A stretch of 64,000 nt of DNA, taken from positions 19,493,329-19,557,328 of the forward strand of contig NC_053418.1 of assembly GCF_016859285.1 (NCBI RefSeq), given 5' to 3'. The DNA is from Xiphias gladius. Taxonomy: Eukaryota; Chordata; Actinopteri; Istiophoriformes; Xiphiidae. The position numbers were made by a program, and so were the translations under genes. Below are positions 50,001-64,000 of this stretch, piece after piece. The notes under the pieces are model-generated. The model had not been told where the DNA came from. It saw only the letters and a program-made list of their open reading frames with translations, and did no database searches. Position 1 is the stretch's first letter; every line of letters begins with the position of its first letter.

Positions 50001-50821
50001 GAGAAAAAAATGAATTACCTTCTAAAACATAAGCATGACCCCCGCTGGTCCCCTCCTGAATGACATAGCAGCCTTGATTGATGGTGGTGGGATACATGCA
50101 GGCTATGAGGGCTCGGATTTCTCGTTCGTCAAGGTTCTTCAACAAGTCATTTTTCAAAAATGCTGCCTGAATCAGCCTCTGAGACCTGAGGGCATGAAGG
50201 CGGGATACTGATGAAACATTTAAGGGCACGTTATTATATGCCTTGAGTGCAGTGTCACAGGCTACAGTGTTATAAAATGAGTAGAGAAACACATTGATTC
50301 TGAGTCATGAGGAAAGCAGATGGGTGAGCTTTGAACATTTGAGAAACCAACTTTTCAGTTAGAGCAGGTGGGAGCTGAGGGAACACTGAGTGCTCTTACT
50401 CCTGGCTTTTGTCAAAGCTTCTTTGTGAAACCATGGCGAGAGTCACCGGGTCCAGACTGAAGGGGTCAGAAATGACTGTCTTCCTTTTGGCTCTCTGCCT
50501 GTCCTCAAGTTGAGCTGAGCAAGCTACAGAATAAAAAAACCCCACAATAAGTCAGAATTTTAGCTCAGGTTTAGGGCTTGTGCTACCTGTTGATGCTTTA
50601 AAATATGACAAAAAAGTAGCATGTTCTGCACCTGCACTGACTGCAGAGGGTCCTGGGAGGCAGACGGTGGCTCTGTAGCGATCCAGTTCTTCCTGTAGTC
50701 TCCGAATAAGTTCATCTTTTGTGTCCAACTCCAGCTCTAACTCATCTATAAGTGTGTCCCTCTGGCGAAGCTCCTCAATCTTTAGTTGCAGGGCAAACTG
50801 GAGGTCCCGAAGTGTACCCAT
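44011..50821 (-). CDS. cGMP-dependent protein kinase I-like, predicted pseudokinase
   Basis: Exons: 50821-50632, 50523-50400, 50185-50019, 49433-49320, 47746-47641, 47393-47330, 47082-47005, 46807-46713, 46507-46442, 46300-46223, 46121-46025, 45930-45791, 45654-45565, 45350-45209, 45111-44948, 44847-44725, 44428-44366, 44271-44205, 44094-44011; 2052 nt, 683 aa versus about 686 for PKG I-beta. Domains: I-beta-type leucine zipper (1-55, [12 protein letters not shown]), autoinhibitory segment (74-84), CNB-A (about 105-225), CNB-B (about 235-345), kinase (about 376-635), tail ending NWDDF. Relatives phosphorylate Ser/Thr when cGMP rises. Here the glycine loop is LAAGEFGHV, the beta-3 Lys is Arg407, and DFG is Gly519-Ser520-Arg521. 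The YRDVKPEN loop, alpha-C Glu426 and APE persist. CNB-A has His193 for Arg; CNB-B keeps Arg317-Thr318. It may be a fish prkg paralogue (prkg3-like). Confidence 0.92.
47747..49319 (-). other. prkg-like intron 4
   Basis: 1.6-kb intron, AT-rich, with short C-run/A-run sequence at about 49206-49227. Frames of about 65 codons are not coding. Nothing else recognised. Confidence 0.75.
49434..50018 (-). other. prkg-like intron 3
   Basis: A 90-codon minus frame overlaps it (49385-49657), but that frame has no kinase or cyclic-nucleotide similarity and runs into exon 4 from the intron. No repeat recognised. Confidence 0.7.
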
Positions 50822-51110
50822 TACCTGCAAACACCAGGTGTCAAAATACAGCAAAACATATCTCCTTCTACGCACAAACATACACATAGTGTACATACAC
50901 AAAGAGAGTGGGTGCAACTACAGCTAATCTCAAAGCTTGACAGTTCTTCTCTAATTAATGTGCATATTTTCCTGTGATTATTTAAATTAATATTAATAAT
51001 ATAAAGGAGAATCACTAAGGGCTAATGGCTTTGGCTTGGATTCATTCAATAGCATACATGGGAGAGTATGTTGTATGCTTCTGTATTAATATCCCAGTTA
51101 TTACTTAATA

Positions 51111-51171
51111 TAGATAGATAGATAGATGGATAGATAGATAGATGCATAGATAGATAGATAGATAGATAGAG

Positions 51172-51238
<67 letters not shown>

Positions 51239-51240
51239 GA
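51111..51240. repeat. (GATA)n tetranucleotide repeat
   Basis: About 30 units of GATA/ATAG with occasional TGGA, TGCA and GAGA variants. Minus-strand translation gives an artificial Ser-Ile-Tyr-Leu frame. Confidence 0.95.
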
Positions 51241-51766
51241 GGCTTATTGCCACTTGCTTGATGACATTATTTTTCAGGAGGCTGAATGGGGAGCTGCTCA
51301 AGTCTAATCCAATGACACAGTTTCCCATGCAATAAAACAGACTATAACCTTACTTTGCACCATGAGCTTGCAGTCCTTCTTGCAATGCATGATTTGATTT
51401 CCAAGGGTAGCATACATGTGCAAATGCATTATAGTCACAGTATGTTTATGCAGTCCATTTTCCCATTGGTCTTTCTCTCCCACATTTTAATGAAAAAACA
51501 ATTCAAGGACACTTGACGCATATACGAGGAAATAAAGGACAAAAAAGTAGAAGTGCTGTGGTAATGCAAGAGATAAAACACCTCTGAAAAAAAGGCCCTA
51601 TCAACTCATTTTTGAATCACATGCACTTTAAGTCCCAACAGAAATAAAATCTAGATTTTTTTTTTCATTTTGGGTCGCAGGCGCGCCCGCAGCCACACGC
51701 AGCGATAACAGCCTTTACAAAACCAGAATGAATTGTTAAAATCTGACAAACGCGATTTATATTTCC

Positions 51767-51812
51767 AACAGACTGTTTGTAAACACAGATCTGTGTTTAC
51801 AAACAGTCTGTT
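51767..51812. repeat. Perfect 46-bp palindrome
   Basis: The left arm AACAGACTGTTTGTAAACAC and the three bases AGA are followed without spacer by their exact reverse complement. The centre is AGATCT. Each arm contains TGTAAACA or its complement TGTTTACA, the core forkhead-type motif. It lies about 0.95 kb upstream of the prkg-like start codon and 1.3 kb from ubl4a. Confidence 0.97.
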
Positions 51813-51865
51813 AGTCCTGCAAAAGAGAATGCCTTACTGTACTTCACAGCACACACAAAGATCAC

Positions 51866-52190
51866 CTACATGTAGATTGTCGGGCGTTGTGGAAGTCTCT
51901 CTCGCATGTCCTGAGGAGGGTCGCTCCGGTTTGGCTGCAGACAGTCCATTCGACAGGTGCAGATCTCCTCTGTCACCACCCTAGTGAGAGATGCTCCGCT
52001 ATCGCTCGGGGCTGGCCAGGGCTGGGCACACACGGCAGGCAATCACATGACCGAGACAGTGGAGACCGTCCGGGAGGGTGTGATGAGAAATGCATGGACT
52101 GGATCCCAACTGGGTCAGAGGGTCCTCAGAGCATTTCCGAGAGCTGGGGATTTAGGTTGGGTGTGCGGCACTCTGAGCTCTGAACATTAA
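51866..52190 (-). promoter_or_regulatory. Candidate first exon and promoter of the prkg-like gene
   Basis: A GC-richer stretch on the minus strand ends in CTACATGTAG followed by GTGATC, a plausible donor that could join to the acceptor before the ATG. There is no decisive core promoter element. Plus-strand frames of 77-98 codons here look fortuitous. Confidence 0.3.
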
Positions 52191-52500
52191 TCATTTTATT
52201 CCGTCATTCCATTAATCATCATTTTAGTCTGGCTGTGTGCATTGATCAGACTGCAAAGGGGCCTATCCTGGTTAACGGCCGCAGCCTAAAGTGTGACTTT
52301 CTCAGGAAGTTTAATATAAACGCATAGAAATGCAAAAATAATGACTCAATTGTGTTGGGGCAACAATGACAGTGTTTTCACATGGAAATGTTTTGTAACT
52401 AGCTGTGATTATAAGCTATTGTCAAACTGACTGATTGCTTAATAATGACTGTAAATATTTAGACGGAAAATTAAGCCATAGGCCCATATCTCTGTTCAGC

Positions 52501-52566
<66 letters not shown>

Positions 52567-52900
52567 ACAAATACATATTGTAGGCTAGACAGACGGCCTA
52601 TGTCAAGTTTATAGGCCCATAGGCTGTTTAAGACCAAAGAAAAATCAAAATGCAACTTTGTAAATTTGTGATAATAATGATAATATTGCTAATAACGTCG
52701 CAATGATTTCACTTGTGTTTTTAAACGTTGCCCCTTATCACTTATAGATTCATCTTAATTTCTAGTTTTAATATTTAATTATATGGCAGGATTATTCGTA
52801 GTACAACGGGAAGAATAATTTGCCATGTCTTTCTTTTTTGGGTGAGATTATCCTCCACAGAGATCAGCCCTCAGTGGCCATACCACAATGCTGCCAGTGG
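52191..52900. other. Interval between prkg-like and ubl4a
   Basis: AT-rich, with one CA microsatellite (52502-52561). No exon recognised. Confidence 0.65.
52502..52561. repeat. (CA)n microsatellite, about 30 units
   Basis: Uninterrupted CA dinucleotides between the divergent prkg-like and ubl4a genes. Confidence 0.97.
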
Positions 52901-53090
52901 GTGGCAGTAGTGTCACCTGAGAGCCGCAGCAGGTTGGCCTCAGCTGCCGGAGAAGAAGATGGGCCGTTGACAAGAGGACAGGAGTCGGCTATCTTGAGCT
53001 AGCAAAGTAACGTTACTTGGGTAGAGTTTGTCGTTTAATCCTTAAACATATTTGTTGTTTGATTGTGTTTTGTTCAGGGTGTCATCGAAA
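52901..53090 (+). promoter_or_regulatory. ubl4a: ubl4a 5' leader and proximal promoter (inferred)
   Basis: GC-richer sequence directly upstream of the ATG. TTTTGTTCAG at 53069-53078 could be an acceptor for a short 5' intron, with GGTAGAGT near 53020 as a possible donor, or the leader may be unspliced. The transcription start is not determinable from sequence. Confidence 0.35.
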
Positions 53091-54745
53091 ATGATTCTTA
53101 CCGTGAAACCGCTTCAAGGAAAAGAATGCAGTGTACAGGTAAGTTAAGAATCCCAGAGCCAGCTAACTGCTATTGGTTAACTCCCTGACGCTAGCTTAAA
53201 TCGCAGCATTAGCCTTTACAGGGAGCCTAGCTGGTTAGCGGTGGTCATGTCACATGCCGAGCTTCGATTGAGTGAAGCAACCACACATATTCCGCGTGAG
53301 TCGAAATTATGATTATTGAATGTAAACCTTTCCGCCCAGTGTAGCTTGAATTGAGCTTTTGCACAGACACATCGTCGCCCAGGTATGAATTGACGTTACT
53401 GTAGGTAGCCTGCTAGTCTCAGCCCAGGCAGGATACTGCTACGTTATCAGACTTTCTCTCGTCCTCTCTCTCCTCTAACATGCGTTACCACTTTCACACA
53501 CAGAGGCTGAGTGGGAGCTCTGTCAGTCCTTATATGGTGGTACTTGTAAGAGAAAGAGAGAAGACACCAGGCCAACGAGTCCACGAAGCAGCATCCTGGG
53601 GATGAGGTTTTGGTTAGGCCGGCACAGCAGTATAACTAACTACCTTACAAGTCACTAGCATTATCTGTTCTGCTCTCAACAGTCTGCGACCTCAGTTTCA
53701 CACTGTAGACTAGTCCAAGCCCCAGTGTGTGCCTCTCCTATTTTTAAGTGATAACGTTACTTTATGAGGCACCAACGAGTGCTATAACTGGCCACATATG
53801 TATAGAAACTCGCACAGCTCCCTGAGTAAAGGAGATGTATGAACATAATCAGCGTAGTATGTGAGTGTAGGAACTACTTTTTAATATGATCAGTGTACTT
53901 ACTGCTTTAGTCTTTTGTGTGCAGTTATTTAAAAAATAATACTATTGATGTCTAGCACAGACAGTGACAAGCAATCTAAAGCATGTGATAATGTTTATCA
54001 AAGGGGGAAGACTAGACTAAATTTTGTCTTCAGTGGAAGATAAATTATTTTAAAATCTTCTTTTAATCTGAGTCAGTGATTAAGATCATACCATAGTTCT
54101 CCTAGCTCTGCTCTGAAAGATAAAAAAAAAAACAAGTACCTGCCCAAACTGTTAGCATGCCTGTTATCAGGTATGTCTGCAGTGCTTATGGGATAAATAC
54201 TACCACTGAAGGCCACTGGTTGTTTTTATTCGAAGAATATGAAGAGTTTACCAAAGTAGAGGTGCATTTGTCAACTGTTTGTGTGTGGGTGGGTGAATGC
54301 CCCGTTAATCGTTGGTTACTCTTCAGCTAAACTGAATGAGAAGCTGCTTGCCAGCTGTATTTTGATCATGTAGTGTGATTACATCATCATGTTGTTGATC
54401 TTCCAGGTGACAGAAGATGAAAAAGTCTCCACAGTGAAGGAACTTGTGTCAGAACGTCTCAACATTCCAGCAAACCAGCAGCGGTTGCTCTATAAAGGGA
54501 AAGCGCTTGCAGGTAGATCTGCCTACAGTCTAGTGATTCATAACCTTTGTACATTACTGTAATTGCTTGATCCATCAATCTATTTTCTACGTGAATCAAA
54601 TGTTTAATTTTTTGCTGATCGCATACTATACTGCTTTCCTCAGATGAACACAGACTGAGTGATTACTCCATTGGGCCAGAGGCTAAATTGAATCTGGTTA
54701 TCCGTCCAGTGGCGGAGAGGACTGGAGCTTCAGGGATGGCTGCTG

Positions 54746-54781
<36 letters not shown>

Positions 54782-56188
54782 CACATGGAGGAGTGTGGCA
54801 GAATGTGTCCACTATACTTGCTAGACACTTCAGTCCAGCAGATGCAGCAAAAGTCCATGAACAGCTTATTAAGGTATTTCATTGCAGCATCTTTGCTCCT
54901 AGGCATTGTAATCTGATTTTTGCTCCTAGGCATTGTAATCTGATCAAAGCTAACTTTGTGGTCGTCCGTTTTGAGATGTGGATACGTGCAGTTGCTGAAC
55001 AGTAGAATATTCAACAATTAGTGGAGGCTGGAAACTGAAAATGTTAATGAGCAATGCATCAAATGCAGCTTGAAAGGGCTTTGGCCTATTTATGAATGGT
55101 TAATGAACGTGTGGATGTGAGGGCAAGATAATTTGATATTTATTGGAAATTTGAGAATAATTACATTTGCCAATATTTTTCAGCTGACAAATGATCTGTT
55201 GCGTCTTGTTCTGTTACTATAAATACTACACGTACATTTAGAGACTGGATCCTCTCAAGCCCTCATTTTTAGTTGTAATACATCACAGCAGGCCAACAAG
55301 AACCATTTAATTTCAGTGTCTGATCCAAGTATAATGTCATTCACCAGATATTTCATTTGAGGGGTCGATCTATCACTGGACAGGGCCAGAAGAAGAACAC
55401 AATTTGAAGAACCCACTGCAAGGTGTAAATAAAGAAAGCTGCCAGCCAACATAAAATTGTACAATGTGCAAGTGCTTTTTATGGGCCATTTAAAGTTATA
55501 TGGATATCTCCCATTAAAAGTTGTCCTATCACGTACTGAAACAAAACCTCACAACTCATACTGTTTACCACTTGTATTTGTAATTTGGCAGTTTCATTGC
55601 AACTTCTGGTGATCAACTGGGAAATCTTTGACTTACCAAGTTAGTTAGAGCCTCCCATTAATACACTATTAGTTGGGTCTCTATGAGACTAAACCTTCTC
55701 ATTTTGGAAGGAGGCGCAGGCTGAGGGATCCAGTTCCTAAATTAGGACGCATCACAGACTCAACGGGTTGGTTAATGTGACCGTCCTGTCTGCAGTTTAC
55801 CTGACCTCAAATTGTTAAAATACTTCACTTTTGTTGGAATTTTTAGCTGCCAATATGTCACTTTACTTGGTTTGGCTTCAGATCTGCATTACTAAACAAA
55901 CTAGAATAAACAATCTAAAAAGTTAGACATTCCGGATGGTCATCCTTCCTATCCTCCATGCTTCATTAAGAATAGAGCAATATCCCCACACACATAACAT
56001 GGTTAAAATAAATTCAGAAGATGGATAATATTTTTTTCTACCTGCTGTTTCTCAATATTTTTATTTTGTTTTCCTTCAAGGACTATGAACGTTCACTTCG
56101 ACAACTTAGTCTTGATGACATTGAGCGCTTAGCAGGAAGACTCCTTCACCCAGACGGCGAGGGCATGGACACCTCATACATGGACTAA
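53091..56188 (+). CDS. ubl4a: Ubiquitin-like protein 4A
   Basis: Exons 53091-53138, 54407-54512, 54644-54873, 56081-56188; 492 nt, 163 aa. Residues 1-74 are the ubiquitin-like fold (MILTVKPLQGKECSVQ, then QQRLLYKGKALADEHRLSDY and KLNLVIRP); the C-terminal helical part is VWQNVSTILARHFSPADAAK to DDIERLAGRLLHP. UBL4A (GdX, yeast Get5) sits in the cytosolic BAG6 complex. Its UBL recruits SGTA and its C-terminal region binds BAG6, passing tail-anchored proteins towards the ER insertion pathway or quality control. The start has A at -3. An 11-residue polyserine encoded by a pure AGC run sits in the linker, an expansion I do not know from mammalian UBL4A. The rest is well conserved with no disruption. 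Confidence 0.96.
53139..54406 (+). other. ubl4a: ubl4a intron 1, with a CArG box
   Basis: 1.27-kb first intron. CCTTATATGG at 53528-53537 is a perfect serum-response (SRF) CArG box, close enough to the start to act as a regulatory element. No exon recognised. Confidence 0.6.
54748..54780 (+). repeat. ubl4a: (AGC)11 coding trinucleotide repeat
   Basis: Eleven uninterrupted AGC codons in ubl4a exon 3, encoding Ser11 between the UBL fold and the C-terminal helices. Pure repeats of this kind are usually length-polymorphic. Confidence 0.97.
54874..56080 (+). other. ubl4a: ubl4a intron 3
   Basis: 1.2-kb intron beginning with a 27-bp tandem duplication (54892-54944). The rest shows nothing recognisable. 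Confidence 0.75.
54892..54944. repeat. ubl4a: 27-bp tandem duplication
   Basis: Two copies of TTTGCTCCTAGGCATTGTAA plus six or seven bases, period 27, just inside ubl4a intron 3. Each copy contains a CTCCTAGG that looks like a weak splice acceptor. Confidence 0.95.
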
Positions 56189-56281
56189 GAATGCCTAGTT
56201 GGAAGTTGCTTGTTGTGATTGTCTTTCGAGAGGCGCTCAGTGCCCTAGATGCAGACAGTGTTTAGAGTGTGAGGCATGGAA

Positions 56282-56287
56282 AATAAA
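56282..56287 (+). terminator. ubl4a: Poly(A) signal for ubl4a
   Basis: AATAAA 94 bp after the stop codon, with GTGTCAGTTTTCTTG downstream. Longer alternatives up to about 56715 are possible. Confidence 0.6.
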
Positions 56288-57762
56288 GTGTCAGTTTTCT
56301 TGCAGAGAGCCCCTGGTGTGTGCCTAATCAGTGGCTGAGTGAACACGGATAACACTGACTGTTTCAGCAATAGGGCTTTCTTATCCACGACCAAATCTTG
56401 GATAAGAAAACTTTGCCACTTTGAATTGGTCCTAGTCAGTGACGTTGCAGTCATGACACAAGACCTGATCACATAATATTTGTATACAAAGGAATCCATT
56501 TATGCTGTTTGTTTCACATGATCTCTGGCTGCTACAACTTCCAGGGGACACTAACTTCTACTGGAGGGTATTTATTAGTAATGTCTGTGTTGGATGAGGT
56601 TTTCTGTTAATCATCCGTGCAAAGGTAAAACATGTTTTATCCAATAACTAACTGATGGTCATTGTATGATTTGTAAATATCATGTTTATATATATACAGA
56701 CATTAAAACACAGAAAAAAAGACTGATGTTTTATGTTTCCTCTTGTGTTGTGTGCTGATATTTTAAATGAAGTGATGAAGGTTGACTGGGAAGGGGTTAC
56801 GTTTATTTTAGATCATAAAAAGTAGAAGTGGTTAGATAGAAAAATGAGAAGGGATGTTGGTTTCAAGAGACTTCGCAAGGCAGGACCAAACGATGCCTCG
56901 TTTACATGTCGACCAATCAGGAGAAGGGAACACTCGTGATTCATATTTTATGACCAATCGAAATGATCTAGAGTAATGCGGGTACCGCCTATGTTGGAAA
57001 CTGACGATTATCTCGTTTGCTGCTAATTTAAGATCGCAGTTTGCGTAAAATGCAATGTTTTTAACGCTGGCCTTTTTTTCCCCTACAAAGTATGAAGGAC
57101 AGACACGTTTGATAAGGAGGGATATTTTGTGTCGACCACTGGTAAGGTCAGAGTGAAGCATCGGTGGTTCCAGCCGCTAAAATAGCGTTAGCCCAAAGCC
57201 AGCACTTCTCTCTCACTTCCTGCCTTTAGCAGCTAGCTCAGCTTCAGCTAGCTATCATTATCTGATATTACTGAGCCTTTCGGCCTGAGCTGCTACATCA
57301 TTTGTTGCCAGGTAACTTTGACGGTAGGTCAGTGTCGAGACTGATAACTGATAGCCAATTGAAATCCTACTTTAGCGTACAACCTGGGAGGATTAGTCAC
57401 AGTGGTGGTCTAACTGATGCTTGGGCGTTACACCCCTTTCATCAGGACCACTCTTCCCTTCGGAGAAACAATACTGTCTTCCTAGTGGAATAACTTCAGG
57501 TTTTTTTTTGTTTTTTTGTCAACTGGAGTCGCAGTTATTCAACACAGTGTTCTGTTTTCGTTGGAGTAGGTTGCAGCCAACTTCATTCTCATTGGGCTTT
57601 TGGGAATTCCATTTTGTTAGCTAGCGTTACTTTAAAAAAAAAAGTTTTTCTACTTTTAGTGTCATTCAGCATCATCTGTTTGATTTTGCTATCCTTTCCC
57701 TCTGTCCATTCATTTTTGTCCTGTCGTACTAATTTAGTAAGTGTGCCAAGTTTATTGGAAGG
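56288..57762 (+). other. ubl4a to dnm1l interval and dnm1l 5' leader
   Basis: No coding exon recognised. A 109-codon minus frame (56832-57161) has no known similarity. The stretch 57170-57310 is a plausible dnm1l promoter and first exon: it includes an ETS-type CACTTCCTGC near 57214 and a possible donor GCCAG-GTAACT at 57311. The segment just before the ATG is preceded by CTAATTTAG, a possible acceptor near 57736. Confidence 0.45.

Positions 57763-64000
<6,238 letters not shown>

Larger units (their letters stand above)
50822..51865 (-). other. prkg-like 5' intron (inferred) with GATA repeat and palindrome
   Basis: The ATG is preceded by TTTGCAG-GTA, a splice-acceptor-like context, so translation probably starts in the second exon. 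The interval contains the GATA repeat (51111-51240) and the perfect 46-bp palindrome (51767-51812), with AGATCAC on the plus strand at 51859-51865 as a possible donor complement. Confidence 0.45.

Noticed and set aside
51101-51328. Ser-Ile-Tyr-Leu repeat protein
   Set aside because: Translation of the GATA tetranucleotide array.
56832-57161. 109-codon minus-strand frame between ubl4a and dnm1l
   Set aside because: No similarity recognised. It overlaps the presumed dnm1l promoter.

Overview
This window is nuclear DNA from a teleost (ray-finned) fish. The evidence is vertebrate genes split by short GT-AG introns, dense CA/GT microsatellites, dispersed repeats typical of fish genomes, and protein sequences closer to fish than to mammalian orthologues where I can judge. 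There is no prokaryotic, viral or CRISPR content.

Five protein-coding genes were rebuilt exon by exon; every junction has GT-AG ends and compatible phase. (1) bin3, + strand, eight of nine coding exons between 5460 and 28375; exon 1 lies upstream of the window. (2) A long-chain acyl-CoA synthetase of the ACSL1/5/6 type, - strand, 19 coding exons, 37274 down to 30909, 716 aa. (3) A cGMP-dependent protein kinase I-like gene, - strand, 19 coding exons, 50821 down to 44011, 683 aa. (4) ubl4a, + strand, four exons, 53091-56188, 163 aa. (5) A dynamin-1-like (Drp1) gene, + strand, 16 coding exons, 57763-62927, 660 aa.

The order is bin3> <acsl <prkg-like ubl4a> dnm1l>. bin3 and acsl converge, with putative poly(A) signals about 240 bp apart. 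prkg-like and ubl4a diverge from an interval of about 2 kb that holds a GATA repeat, a perfect 46-bp palindrome and a CA repeat. The genes share no single pathway: membrane curvature and actin (bin3), fatty-acid activation (acsl), cGMP signalling (prkg-like), tail-anchored protein targeting (ubl4a), and mitochondrial and peroxisomal fission (dnm1l). acsl and dnm1l both act at mitochondrial, peroxisomal or ER membranes, but the window shows no functional coupling.

The most interesting observation is the PKG-like gene. Its reading frame is intact and collinear with PKG I-beta over the whole length, yet the kinase domain has lost the first glycine of the glycine loop, the beta-3 lysine (Arg) and the DFG motif (Gly-Ser-Arg). 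Its first cyclic-nucleotide pocket lacks the phosphate-binding arginine, and its pseudosubstrate position is Thr. It looks like a maintained PKG pseudokinase. Second-tier observations are the 46-bp palindrome with two forkhead-like motifs, a Drp1-type gene with a sharply shortened variable domain that keeps both phosphosites, and a CRE plus ISRE cluster at the likely acsl promoter.
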